Of a stretch of DNA of 60,329 nt, positions 1-8,413 are shown piece after piece (the first letter of the stretch is position 1; each line of letters opens with the position of its first letter). The translations under genes were made by a program, and so were the position numbers. The notes under the pieces are model-generated. The model made no database searches. It saw only the letters and a program-made list of their open reading frames with translations, and was not told the origin of the DNA. The DNA comes from Enterovibrio norvegicus FF-33 (GTDB lineage Bacteria; Pseudomonadota; Gammaproteobacteria; Enterobacterales; Vibrionaceae), in NCBI RefSeq assembly GCF_000286835.2, contig NZ_AJYD02000013.1, positions 728,871 through 789,199 on the forward strand. The letters are read 5' to 3'.

Positions 1-14
1 GGCTCCCGCAACCA
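1..14 (+). tRNA. 3' end of tRNA-fMet, cut by window edge
   Basis: The first 14 bases end in CCCGCAACCA and match the 3' acceptor end of the four complete tRNA-fMet genes at 55.7-56.5 kb, apart from one T-arm base (GGCTCCCGC instead of AGCTCCCGC). The rest of the gene lies upstream of the window. The following spacer closely resembles the fMet-to-Gly spacers of the distant array. Confidence 0.75.
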
Positions 15-47
15 CATTGTATTAATCGTTGAAAAACGGTTAATACT

Positions 48-123
48 GCGACACTAGCTCAGCTGGTAGAGCGCAACCTTGCCAAGGTTGAGGTCATCGG
101 TTCGAACCCGATGTGTCGCTCCA
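48..123 (+). tRNA. tRNA-Gly (GCC)
   Basis: A 76-base cloverleaf with encoded CCA. The acceptor arms GCGACAC and GTGTCGC pair, the anticodon loop is CTTGCCAAG (anticodon GCC), and the T arm carries GGTTCGAACCC. The same gene sequence recurs three times at 55.5-56.4 kb. Confidence 0.97.
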
Positions 124-206
124 AATTTTGACTTTCGATTCGTCGAAAGTAAGTATGTAGAAATACATACGACGATGGTGCCTATCATCGCAATCAAGAA
201 TTGCGT

Positions 207-293
207 GCCCTGGTGGTGGAATTGGTAGACACAAGGGATTTAAAATCCCTCGACGTTCGCGTTGTGCCGGTTCAAGTCCGGCCCGGGGCACCA
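207..293 (+). tRNA. tRNA-Leu (TAA)
   Basis: An 87-base class II tRNA with a long variable arm and encoded CCA. The anticodon stem-loop GGGATTTAAAATCCC gives anticodon TAA. The acceptor arms GCCCTGG and CCGGGGC pair with one U-G wobble. It is the last tRNA of this array and is followed at once by a terminator. Confidence 0.97.
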
Positions 294-303
294 TCTTTAA
301 GAA

Positions 304-330
304 AGCTCACCGAAAGGTGGGCTTTTTTTT
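304..330 (+). terminator. Rho-independent terminator of the tRNA array
   Basis: A GC-rich stem (AGCTCACC / GGTGGGCT) with a GAAA tetraloop, followed by eight T. It lies 11 bases after tRNA-Leu and ends the array transcript. Confidence 0.93.
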
Positions 331-413
331 CGTCTGTTGATCTTACTCTTCGGCCTCTAAGCTACGATGTAACTCGTGTCTGTAGGCTTCTCTCCAAGCA
401 AGAAAAAGTAGAA

Positions 414-806
414 CTACTTTTCTGTATCTTCGTTCTTAAAATACACCCACGTCATTATCATCATGCCTATTGCTAGGATGTTGAGAGAGTATCCAGTTCT
501 TTGATTTGCTGGGATGTCGATTGGGCCAGACCAATTTGAAAAATAGATAGAAAAACCAGTAGTGAAGTAGAATTCCGTACTAGGGAGAGTTGTTGCGGAC
601 TGCATTAAATAGAAAATAATTAGCATCCATTTACCAATACGGTACTGCAAGGAAACGAGGAGGCAGCTGAGGTAGCCAAATAGCAAATACACTATATAGT
701 CAGCACGATATGTTGAGTTGTAGTCATAGGTGTCATATTCGATGGATGATGCTGAAACCAGTAATATCAGGGTGAAACCAACAACGAGCATCTTTGTTTT
801 GTCCAT
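414..806 (-). CDS. Hypothetical small membrane protein
   Basis: I do not recognise this 130-residue protein. It has about four hydrophobic segments (near residues 5-22, 38-55, 60-75 and 108-122) separated by short polar loops, which suggests a four-helix inner-membrane protein. The start at MDKTKML is preferred over one 14 residues upstream because the longer version adds a second hydrophobic stretch without a visible ribosome-binding site; neither start has a strong one. It stands alone, facing the tRNA array, with no co-directional neighbour. Confidence 0.5.
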   Translation of the reverse strand: MDKTKMLVVGFTLILLVSASSIEYDTYDYNSTYRADYIVYLLFGYLSCLLVSLQYRIGKWMLIIFYLMQSATTLPSTEFYFTTGFSIYFSNWSGPIDIPANQRTGYSLNILAIGMMIMTWVYFKNEDTEK

Positions 807-1135
807 AATGAATACACCACTGATAAAACAATTAATTGATGCTAGCACTGCGCAATAGTGACACGCAAATTTTGCAGCCCGTCGCGTGAAATGAAAACAG
901 CAACCGCTTAACCTGAAACACCAATCGCATTTTAATTTAAACGGTTTATTTACTTTCTCATTAAACGGGTGGTAAACACGTTTTGAGGTGGTCTTAAACC
1001 TCTTTCCACCTCACGTTATACTCCAACATCTCATCAAACTCGCTGATTTCTCGCTTCATTGTTCGTTGTCCGTCATGAGTCATAAAACCTTGATGGTATG
1101 AAGAGCAAGATCTACCATGTTTCAAGGAAGGCTAA
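807..1135. other. Intergenic region before the immunity gene
   Basis: An AT-rich stretch without a credible gene. It holds an inverted repeat GAGGTGG (985-991) / CCACCTC (1006-1012) upstream of the immunity gene, which could be an operator or a weak hairpin. No remnant of a bacteriocin gene is visible here, although a bacteriocin would normally sit directly upstream. Confidence 0.4.
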
Positions 1136-1402
1136 ATGCGAGAACCCAGACAACTATCTGATTACACGGAAGAAGAGTTCTTGGATCTCGTGACCAAAAT
1201 TTGTAGAGCTGATGCGCCATCAGAAAGTGAACTGGATGCATTAGTTGATCACTTTGAAGAAATCACAGAGCATCCTGATGGTGCAGATCTGATCTACTAC
1301 TACCCAGAAATAGAACAAGATGGCACGCGTGTCAGCAATGTACGCATAGTAAAAGAGTGGCGAGCGTCGCAGGGTCTATCAGGGTTAAAGCATTGCCCAT
1401 AA
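1136..1402 (+). CDS. Colicin E / S-type pyocin immunity protein homologue (orphan)
   Basis: This 88-residue acidic protein has the length and hallmark segments of the Im2/Im7/Im9 family: [11 protein letters not shown] near the N-terminus, then [20 protein letters not shown] in the centre, which includes the DLIYY segment that binds the nuclease. In the family these proteins bind and inhibit the HNH DNase (or tRNase) domain of a bacteriocin made by the same cell. No bacteriocin gene lies on either side, so it is probably an orphan immunity gene protecting against toxins of competitors, or a relic of a lost pair. AAGGAAGG precedes the ATG at good spacing. Family assignment is firm; the orphan role is inferred. 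Confidence 0.88.
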   Translation: MREPRQLSDYTEEEFLDLVTKICRADAPSESELDALVDHFEEITEHPDGADLIYYYPEIEQDGTRVSNVRIVKEWRASQGLSGLKHCP

Positions 1403-1475
1403 TCCCACTTTTTAAACCGTGTTGGCTGTGTTTAATGGAGTCCTGAACAGTAGGAAAGGTGAAGAGAGTATATTG

Positions 1476-1628
1476 ATGGACGCCAAATATAGCGAAATGC
1501 TTGGTCTGACTTACGAAGAGTTGTTGAAAAACAGCGCATTTTTGTCAGCAATTGGCGGGAATGTACCACGTGATGTTGATCCTGCTTTCGATACGAAAGT
1601 TCAGTTTTTAAACTGGTTTAAACGATGA
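1476..1628 (+). CDS. Hypothetical 50-residue protein downstream of the immunity gene
   Basis: A short open frame starting at MDAKYSEMLG with GAAGAGAG upstream. A longer frame opens at 1419 but lacks a ribosome-binding site. It has no signal peptide or membrane segment and I do not recognise its family. It lies 73 bases after the immunity gene on the same strand and both precede the terminator at 1687, so they may share a transcript. Codon use looks ordinary, but at this length chance cannot be excluded. Confidence 0.45.
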   Translation: MDAKYSEMLGLTYEELLKNSAFLSAIGGNVPRDVDPAFDTKVQFLNWFKR

Positions 1629-1686
1629 TGAATGCTCAAACCGCTTGAACCCAACCAAAAGCCGCGTTGTTTTCTCCTAATAATGT

Positions 1687-1720
1687 AAAACCTCGACCTG
1701 TAAACAGGCCGAGGTTTTTA
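1687..1720. terminator. Bidirectional terminator
   Basis: The stem AACCTCGACCTG / CAGGCCGAGGTT has a short TAAA loop, with A-rich and T-rich flanks on opposite sides. It can serve both the immunity-gene transcript and the convergent patatin gene. Confidence 0.9.
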
Positions 1721-1738
1721 TTTAGGTGAGAGTAAGAA

Positions 1739-2851
1739 CTACCCCCAATACTTTCTGATTACCTGATTTGCGCTAAGTAGGCTCACGTTGTCAGAAAAAT
1801 TGATAAGTTCCTGTATCTCGTGGGGCTTGTGGCAATCTTCGGCAAGGTACACATCCCCCAAATCAGGATTCAGATATGCATAGCGTTGACCTAATAACAT
1901 ATTTGACTGCTGGGGAATTTCATTCGTCGAAGTGCCATTCAGGCACATGTTTAGAATTGGGTTCTTTTGGCTGTCATTTACAAAAAGAGGTGGTACTTTA
2001 CTTCCAGTGTATTCCAGTTCACCTTTGATATTTAACCACTGTTCAGAACCCCATTCTGTTGTATTGCTAGGGTTGTCTAGATAGTTTTTCATGAAGCCAG
2101 TGCCAAAGCAGATAACCGAGATTTCTTCTAGTTTATGACCCTGTTCAACGGCCATACACACTGCTGCAATCGTTGGATCATGATTTACATAAGCGCCGTC
2201 TACGAAATAACCCAAAACCTCAGAGCCATGAACCGATTTACGAACTTCAGCGCTAGGACACATCCCTTGCATTGCTCCGCTGGCAGTAATGGCTTCTGTC
2301 AGAGAAACGTTTCCGGTGGGTGAATAAGCCAGGTTATTAAACAGTGCCATGCCCCAAGAGTTATTCGTTACGACTTCGTATTGAGAGCCAGGTTGGCGTT
2401 GCTCGTGTTGCTGGACGTTAAATGAAGGAAACATCAGATCAAAGCTATCGGACAAATCAAACATGCATAGTGACGCAAGCTTGGCAGCATCGAGGTCTGG
2501 TGAAATTAGCTTTCCGAGTTCACCAAGAAACTCATCCATATGGTCTGAGGTTAATATGGGACGTTTAGGATCGCCTTGTTTGCCATTGCTAAACGCAGCC
2601 GGCATGACGTCGATATAAAGCTTGAGGAGACATTCAAGAGCGCTGTTCACATCCTTTTCAGTTTCAAATGTGTTGTATTTTTTATACAAAGCTAAGAAGC
2701 CTGAAATGATGGAGCCTGTAGAGCAACCAGTGAGCATATCCGCACTTTGAAGTAAGCCTGGATTTTCTTCTTGCAGTCTTTGTAGCATTTTTACTGACAT
2801 TAAACCACGCTCACCACCACCACAGAAGCTCAAGATTTTGTATGTAGACAT
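1739..2851 (-). CDS. Patatin-like phospholipase
   Basis: A 370-residue cytoplasmic-type patatin acyl hydrolase. It shows the oxyanion-hole glycine stretch CGGGERG at residues 10-16, the nucleophile elbow GCSTGS with Ser44, and the catalytic Asp218 in DGAYVNHDP, forming the Ser-Asp dyad of this family. Patatins hydrolyse phospholipid or other acyl esters; the substrate here is unknown. The start MSTYKIL is preferred over one 22 residues upstream because GGAG precedes it and the GGGxRG motif then lies close to the N-terminus, as usual. There is no signal peptide. No CD-NTase or other defence gene is adjacent, so a CapV-like role in anti-phage defence is not supported. Confidence 0.87.
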   Translation of the reverse strand: MSTYKILSFCGGGERGLMSVKMLQRLQEENPGLLQSADMLTGCSTGSIISGFLALYKKYNTFETEKDVNSALECLLKLYIDVMPAAFSNGKQGDPKRPILTSDHMDEFLGELGKLISPDLDAAKLASLCMFDLSDSFDLMFPSFNVQQHEQRQPGSQYEVVTNNSWGMALFNNLAYSPTGNVSLTEAITASGAMQGMCPSAEVRKSVHGSEVLGYFVDGAYVNHDPTIAAVCMAVEQGHKLEEISVICFGTGFMKNYLDNPSNTTEWGSEQWLNIKGELEYTGSKVPPLFVNDSQKNPILNMCLNGTSTNEIPQQSNMLLGQRYAYLNPDLGDVYLAEDCHKPHEIQELINFSDNVSLLSANQVIRKYWG

Positions 2852-3352
2852 GAATATCTCCGCATTGAGTTTTAAATGATTGCCTAGTAATGCAGGCAGT
2901 TCTAATGCTAGGTTCATGTGCTTCTACCGCAAGGTCATGTTACCAAATAGTTAAATAGTTAACGCTTCGTCACTTTCCTTTGTAATACTTAATTTGTCAG
3001 TTACATTCTTCCTGAGTATTTAATCGAACTGTGAATGTTTTATCTCTAAGCTTCTAAGTAACGCCAATATACATTCAAAAATTCTATACTTCACTGCACA
3101 TACAGCCCTCAAGAAGGCAACGGAAACAATGTGTTAACATGTTGAATAGAATAACTATTTTTGCACTCAATGGCATAACTGTGAACCCTTCTAAAATTAT
3201 TAAACGCTATGTCGAAAAATAGCTGCTAAAAATCACGTTAATCTATTGATAGCCTTGTTGGTTGTCCTATTAATTTATAGCTTGAATTTAATCGCAAAGC
3301 ACTTAGCTAAAAATGCTATTTGCCAAAAAATAATGTGTATTGAAGGAAAACT
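2852..3352. other. Divergent intergenic region, patatin / GH20
   Basis: About 500 bases of AT-rich sequence holding the divergent promoters of the patatin and hexosaminidase genes. A GAAGGAAA site lies just before the GH20 start. I see no RNA gene, clear operator or coding remnant. The 19-bp palindrome of the 14-16 kb locus is not present here. Confidence 0.5.
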
Positions 3353-5773
3353 ATGAAGAAGTCCGCTATCAGTTTATTGATCTCTGCCGCTCTGTTGTCC
3401 CCTGTAACACTTGCTGATGCACCAAACACTGATCTTCAATTAATGCCTTACCCAAGCTCGGTCTTTCTCCAAGAAGGCAACACCGAGATTAACCAAGATT
3501 TTTCTTTGTTCATTTCAGGTTATAGCTCTGAGCGCGTTGAAAAACTGAGCCAACGCATTATCGATCGTGTGCAAAAACAAACAGGTTTGCTACTCAACAA
3601 TCCGATTGCAGAAAAGCAATCAGATGCGACCTTAGTGATTGATATAAAAGCGGCTTCAACGTCTTTGGTACAGACTATTGATACCGATGAGTCTTACAAA
3701 ATCACTAGCAAAAATGGACAGATCACGCTTTCATCGGCGTATCCTGACGGCGCAATTGATGGCGCAGAAACCTTCTTGCAATTGATAACGACGGATGCAA
3801 ACTCAACCTCTGTACCGAACGTGATAATCGACGATGAGCCACGCTTCAAACACCGTGGCTTGTTGATCGACTCATCGCGACATTTTGTTGAGCTTGAAAC
3901 CATCAAGCGCCAAATCGACGGCATGGCATCGGCGAAGTTGAACGTACTCCATTGGCACCTTACAGATGACCAAGGCTGGCGCATCGAATCAAAAGCCTAT
4001 CCATTGCTTCAAGAAACATCGCTTGGTGGGCAGTTCTACACACAAGAAGAACTTAAAGACGTGGTAGCGTATGCACGCGATCGCGGTATTCGCGTTATCC
4101 CTGAAATCAACCTGCCATCGCACGCCAGCCAAATTGTAAAGGCGTACCCTAACCTCGGTTCAGGTGATGCATCAAATTATGAGGGCACTGCGGAGTGGGG
4201 TGTGTTCCCACCGCTACTCGACCCAACCAATCCAGATGTATTTACTTTTGTTGATGCAATTGTGTCAGAGATGGCAGCCATTTTCCCTGACAAATCCCTG
4301 CACATTGGGGGTGATGAACCCTTGTATGGTGAATGGGAGAAGAACGCAAAAATTCAAGCGTACATGAAAGAACAAGGCATCAAAGATCCTCGTGCCTTAC
4401 AAGCCTACTTCAATGCCAAAGTTCAAGAAATCCTAGCAAAATACGACAAAGACATGAGCGGTTGGGATGAAATATTCCACCCTGATTTGCCAAAGACAAT
4501 CACAATCCAATCTTGGCGTGGGCATGAATCTCTTGCTGATGCTGCAAAAGAAGGCTACACAGGCATTCTTTCCACGGGTTACTACATTGACCAACCTCAG
4601 CCAACGAGCTATCACTACCGTAACGACCCAATGCCGTCAGGATTGACCGTTGATGACGCTCTGCACAGTGGTGAGACGTTCGAAACCTACACGTGGAGCA
4701 AACCACGTGGTAAAGGATCTGACCGAACCGGAACCCTGACCATTATCACTGACAAAAACGGTCAAGCGCGTGCATTCACTGATTATGCAGGCAAACCTCG
4801 CGCTGAAGTGGTTGTCACGGAATACGAAGCAGGCAAACGTTTCGTCGGTCATTTCGACAACTTCATGTCTTACACCAATTTCGTGTTAGACATGGAAAAC
4901 GGAATGATTGAGGGTGAGACCTCATATCAAGTTATTGGTAACGTTCGTTGGCCAACCTTTGGCGATAAGACTGCGGGTACCGATATGGCAGGAACCGTTA
5001 TTCCTGACAACATCAAACCCTTCACGCTTCCTAAGAACCTAGAAAAGCAAATTTTGGGTGGTGAGATGACACTGTGGGCCGAAAACGTATCTGACGAAAC
5101 GCTGTCAGTACGTTTGTACCCACGTGCCTACGCGATTGCAGAACGCTTATGGTCACCAAAAGAGCTCACAGACGAAGATTCTATGTACGAACGCATACAA
5201 TCTGTATCTGCGTGGGCTACGGTCTCTGTTGGCTTAGATCATGAAACCACGCCATATACCATGCGAGTTCGATTGGCGGGTACCACCGATGTAACCGCGC
5301 TAAACACCTTGGCCACGTATATTGAACCCGCTCAGTATTACGCGCGTAACTGGATCAAATTCAACAATGGTGTTTATCATCAATTCGAACGCTTGAATCG
5401 CTATGTCGATACCTTACCAGTCGAATCTTACCGTATACGCGACATGGAAAAACTGGCTCTGTCTAACGAAGAAAAAGACATCCTCACACTCCAGGGTGAC
5501 TTTTATAAAATTATCGCCAATCACAATGCGGTGGTTAGCCTAATGGCAAACAATCACGCCATGAAGGATTCTATTCCAGTTGCTGAACACGCATTCGCGA
5601 TGGCGAAATTAGGAAACCTACTGATTTCAAAAAAACTCAGTAATGAAACCCTAAATCGCGCAGAGTTCACGAAATACGCGAAGCAGATTTCCGACTCTGC
5701 GCAACCGCAGGATGAAATCATCGTTGCCTTGGTTAGACCGGTAGAAGTGCTTCTGCAATCGTTAAAGAAATAA
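3353..5773 (+). CDS. Exported beta-N-acetylhexosaminidase (GH20)
   Basis: An 806-residue GH20 enzyme that removes terminal N-acetylglucosamine from chitooligosaccharides. It has a signal peptide (residues 1-21, cleaved after TLA), a GH20b-type N-terminal domain (about 25-160), and the catalytic barrel starting near RGLLIDSSRHF. LHWHLTDDQGWR (199-210) and HIGGDEP (317-323) are classic; Asp321-Glu322 is the substrate-assisted catalytic pair. A long insertion (about 420-560) interrupts the barrel before the later segment with TLWAEN. Its likely place is the periplasm or cell surface. It is monocistronic with its own terminator. It would also release N-acetylglucosaminic acid from oxidised chitooligosaccharides, which links it to the 11-20 kb locus (inference). 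Confidence 0.95.
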   Translation: MKKSAISLLISAALLSPVTLADAPNTDLQLMPYPSSVFLQEGNTEINQDFSLFISGYSSERVEKLSQRIIDRVQKQTGLLLNNPIAEKQSDATLVIDIKAASTSLVQTIDTDESYKITSKNGQITLSSAYPDGAIDGAETFLQLITTDANSTSVPNVIIDDEPRFKHRGLLIDSSRHFVELETIKRQIDGMASAKLNVLHWHLTDDQGWRIESKAYPLLQETSLGGQFYTQEELKDVVAYARDRGIRVIPEINLPSHASQIVKAYPNLGSGDASNYEGTAEWGVFPPLLDPTNPDVFTFVDAIVSEMAAIFPDKSLHIGGDEPLYGEWEKNAKIQAYMKEQGIKDPRALQAYFNAKVQEILAKYDKDMSGWDEIFHPDLPKTITIQSWRGHESLADAAKEGYTGILSTGYYIDQPQPTSYHYRNDPMPSGLTVDDALHSGETFETYTWSKPRGKGSDRTGTLTIITDKNGQARAFTDYAGKPRAEVVVTEYEAGKRFVGHFDNFMSYTNFVLDMENGMIEGETSYQVIGNVRWPTFGDKTAGTDMAGTVIPDNIKPFTLPKNLEKQILGGEMTLWAENVSDETLSVRLYPRAYAIAERLWSPKELTDEDSMYERIQSVSAWATVSVGLDHETTPYTMRVRLAGTTDVTALNTLATYIEPAQYYARNWIKFNNGVYHQFERLNRYVDTLPVESYRIRDMEKLALSNEEKDILTLQGDFYKIIANHNAVVSLMANNHAMKDSIPVAEHAFAMAKLGNLLISKKLSNETLNRAEFTKYAKQISDSAQPQDEIIVALVRPVEVLLQSLKK

Positions 5774-5806
5774 CAGTTCCATTACGCTCGTAGATTTTAA
5801 AATACC

Positions 5807-5834
5807 AAAGCCTAGGCCATTCCTAGGCTTTTTT
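5807..5834 (+). terminator. Terminator after GH20 gene
   Basis: A perfect stem AAGCCTAGG / CCTAGGCTT with a short loop and six T, 34 bases after the GH20 stop codon. Confidence 0.93.
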
Positions 5835-6156
5835 GTCTTGCTTTTATTTTGATCACGGTGATTTTCTCAATTGACGATGAAATTAGTTTTTATTTGTCTC
5901 TGTCTTTTTCACCCGCCGTTGTCACAACAATTCTTCCTTTATTCATTATTCAAAAACTGTGTTGTGAGCTGGCGTTTCAGTTATTACGTTGATAGGCATG
6001 TCACTAGCTTTTCGGCGCATCTCCAAGCAACAAAACGTTTTCTATCACTTTGTTTAAAATCGCTGTCACTCCAAGCTTAAGTGGATTTAGGCTAGCGCGC
6101 TGAACAACTAAGGGGACGATACGTCCTACAAGTCTATTTGCACAAAGGAGTGTGTA
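5835..6156. other. Intergenic region before the beta-propeller gene
   Basis: A 320-base gap. An open frame of 69 codons here has no ribosome-binding site and a low-complexity hydrophobic translation, so I do not call it. The segment ends with AAAGGAG at 6143-6149 serving the GTG start at 6157. Confidence 0.5.
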
Positions 6157-7389
6157 GTGAGAATAAGTCCAATTAAAGTAACCAATCTTTTTATCGCAGT
6201 TTTGGCTCTGGTGAACGTAAATGTTACTTCTGCCTCCGTTCCTGTTGGTTACTATTCAGATAAGATCAATGATCGCGTTATTGCATTTAATCCAAGAACA
6301 ATGGATGTACTCAATATCATTTCAACAAACGGCGCGTCGCCTTATCCAATAGACAACGCGGGTGACAAACAGGTCTACGTCACTACCCGAGCTTCGAAAT
6401 CTCTGGATGTCATAGATAAAGAGAGTATGCAGCTGGTCGAGACGATACATTTGTCCCACTATCCTCGTTCAGTGACATATAACAGCACCAATAAGCTGGC
6501 GATCGTTTCTGGTGTGAGAAAGCCAGTGACCAGTGTGATTGAAACCAAAACTAACCGTGTTGTTGGTGTCGTGGGAGAAGAAATGTTGGCTCGTCCAACT
6601 GGCTTCGGTGGTGGTCTAGCAACTGGGCATCCATTTTGGCTTACCGAAGATAAGTTTTTGTTGCTTGACCGTGAAAAGCGAAAAATCGATCTATATCGGG
6701 TAAACAAGCTTGGCACCGATAACTACACCGTAGACTATCTATACACGCTGGATGTGCCATCGTCCGTTCATCACATTATGTCGGTACCGAAGGCGACTGG
6801 TTTTCAGAAGGACCTGTTTTACGCTGTAGCAGAAGGGGCACCGAAAGAAGGGATTGCGCCAGCTATCGTTGCATTCGAACTCTCTGGTGATCAGCTCTAC
6901 CACAGTAACACCCTGTTTTTGTCTTCTGATGAAGAGACGGTTGGCGGTATGGGGGCTCACCACGCATCATTCCATCCAGATGGCGTGCACATCTATGTAG
7001 GCTCTAACGAAGGTCAAACATTTGTCGTGAACAGAACTGAAATGCGTGTGGTGAATACGATCGAAACAGGCAAAGGGAATGGTCATACAACGATGATTCC
7101 AGGACGAATGCTGGCTGTTTCTACCAATCACTCTGATACATTCATGACAGTGATCGATTTGAACACGCACAAGAAACTTACAGATATTGAAGTGAGTCAG
7201 CTTTCTGCTTCGGCGTCGAACAAAACGCAGTCTCATACCTCTTCGTTTGATCCAAAGAACGACAGATACTTTTACACGGCGGCAAGTAATGATGGTTCAA
7301 TTCTTGAGATTGATTTAGAGACGTTGTCAGTGTCTCGTCAAATTACGCTTAATGGCAGCTATCCAATTCAAGGTGTTTACGTTTGGTAA
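6157..7389 (+). CDS. Exported YVTN-type beta-propeller protein
   Basis: A 410-residue protein with a GTG start supported by AAAGGAG eight bases upstream. Residues 1-26 form a signal peptide ending NVTSASV. The remainder is made of repeating beta-propeller blades of the YVTN/YncE kind (VYVTTRASKSLDVID, GVHIYVGSNEGQTFVVN, RYFYTAASNDGSILEID). Histidine-rich turns (GAHHASFHPDG, GNGHTTMIPG, QSHTSSFDP) recur at equivalent blade positions and could bind a metal or cofactor; this is a guess. The likely location is periplasmic or extracellular. No enzymatic partner is adjacent and it has its own terminator. The exact function is unknown. Confidence 0.8.
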   Translation: MRISPIKVTNLFIAVLALVNVNVTSASVPVGYYSDKINDRVIAFNPRTMDVLNIISTNGASPYPIDNAGDKQVYVTTRASKSLDVIDKESMQLVETIHLSHYPRSVTYNSTNKLAIVSGVRKPVTSVIETKTNRVVGVVGEEMLARPTGFGGGLATGHPFWLTEDKFLLLDREKRKIDLYRVNKLGTDNYTVDYLYTLDVPSSVHHIMSVPKATGFQKDLFYAVAEGAPKEGIAPAIVAFELSGDQLYHSNTLFLSSDEETVGGMGAHHASFHPDGVHIYVGSNEGQTFVVNRTEMRVVNTIETGKGNGHTTMIPGRMLAVSTNHSDTFMTVIDLNTHKKLTDIEVSQLSASASNKTQSHTSSFDPKNDRYFYTAASNDGSILEIDLETLSVSRQITLNGSYPIQGVYVW

Positions 7390-7428
7390 GTGATAAATAG
7401 GAAAGGTCTCTAACGCCCTAAGCCAATT

Positions 7429-7462
7429 AAAAAAGCCAGTCAGTTTTCTTACTGGTTTTTTT
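7429..7462 (+). terminator. Terminator after beta-propeller gene
   Basis: The stem AAAAAGCCAGT / ACTGGTTTTTTT with a T-rich loop and a run of seven T, 40 bases after the stop codon. It could also act for the convergent gene ending at 7523. Confidence 0.85.
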
Positions 7463-7522
7463 GTCGTTTATTTTTGGGTAACACGCATTGGAAATAAGCG
7501 ACTTTCTTGTTCGCTCTGGTTG

Positions 7523-8086
7523 TCAGCATCCAGACTGATGACCGACTCTCAATCCTGCTAAGTGCATGCTGATAGCCGTTGATGAAAGCGCGGCAGGCAT
7601 AGTTCCCAGTACATCTGAGTGGCTTACCCACGGGTAGGGAAGTTTAGCGAGCCAATCAAACAGTGTGGATTCTACGTCGTTGGGTAACACACTCATGTCG
7701 TGAATCTCTATAGTTAATTGCTTAGCCCCGCCAGGGGTATTGTTGTCAAAACACCAAGCGTAATCACCAAAGCCCACTTTTATCTCCCCTGACGTTTTGT
7801 TTTTCATGCCCACTAACCAGCCGCAATGCAGTGAGTCTTTTGTCTGTTTCAGTGTGTCGGTCAGGCAAAAGGTGTAGATGTTTTCATTGTTGGCGTTGAA
7901 ATCGCGACATAGCGTGTCCGTTATTTTTTCTAAGCCCTCTGTGCGAGGAGGAAAGGCGATGTTGCTCGAGTCGACCTTCATCGATAAAACGGCCTCTTCT
8001 GTGAATACGTTTCTCATCAAATGTGGTTTGTTGTTGTCTTTGGCGAGCACATACATGGTGACGGCGTTGTGCTGCTTGCTGAGCAT
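7523..8086 (-). CDS. SnoaL-like / NTF2-like domain protein
   Basis: A 187-residue protein with the layout of the nuclear transport factor 2 fold used by SnoaL-like proteins: an N-terminal helix, FTEEAVLSM, a central FPPRTEGLEKITDTL segment, and late beta strands CGWLVGMKNKTSGEIKVGFGDYAWCF. These domains bind small hydrophobic ligands or catalyse isomerisation or hydration; no substrate can be read from the sequence. AAGGAAA lies upstream of the ATG at good spacing. The C-terminal tail beyond SHSDVLG is poorly structured. It is a lone gene between convergent and divergent neighbours. Confidence 0.6.
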   Translation of the reverse strand: MLSKQHNAVTMYVLAKDNNKPHLMRNVFTEEAVLSMKVDSSNIAFPPRTEGLEKITDTLCRDFNANNENIYTFCLTDTLKQTKDSLHCGWLVGMKNKTSGEIKVGFGDYAWCFDNNTPGGAKQLTIEIHDMSVLPNDVESTLFDWLAKLPYPWVSHSDVLGTMPAALSSTAISMHLAGLRVGHQSGC

Positions 8087-8413
8087 TTTCGCGTTTCCTT
8101 ATGCTGGTCATCCGTGGCGTTTTAATGTTGCAGAGCGGCGTGTTTCCGTCCAATTCCTTCTTTTTACGCGTAGCGATAAATAAAACTGATGTGAACTGTC
8201 GCGTCCTTGAGAAACGCTAATTAAATGCTGTCTTACGCGAATTAGCTGAATCTAGCGGCACTTCTCTATCGTCCCGACTAAGTGTTTCCCCAAACACGAA
8301 ACCAGAAGTTTGGAATTTCCCGCTTAGAAACCTTTGTCGATGGTCTGGTTTTCGAACGATATACGTGGGCGTTTACGTGCTCCAAGGGCTGGGTTAATCA
8401 ATAGGACGATAAT
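8087..8413. other. Divergent intergenic region
   Basis: A 327-base gap between the SnoaL-like gene and the CHRD lipoprotein gene. Frames in this stretch are shadows without ribosome-binding sites. AGGACGATAAT supplies the ribosome-binding site of the lipoprotein gene. Nothing else stands out. Confidence 0.45.

Noticed and set aside
94-476. Two small frames over tRNA-Gly and tRNA-Leu
   Set aside because: They overlap bona fide tRNA genes and the terminator.
1739-2851. CBASS-type defence effector (CapV-like patatin)
   Set aside because: No CD-NTase, Cap2/Cap3 or other partner gene in the surroundings; only a patatin core is present.
5871-6080. 69-codon frame between GH20 and beta-propeller genes
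   Set aside because: No ribosome-binding site, low-complexity hydrophobic translation, AT-rich spacer.
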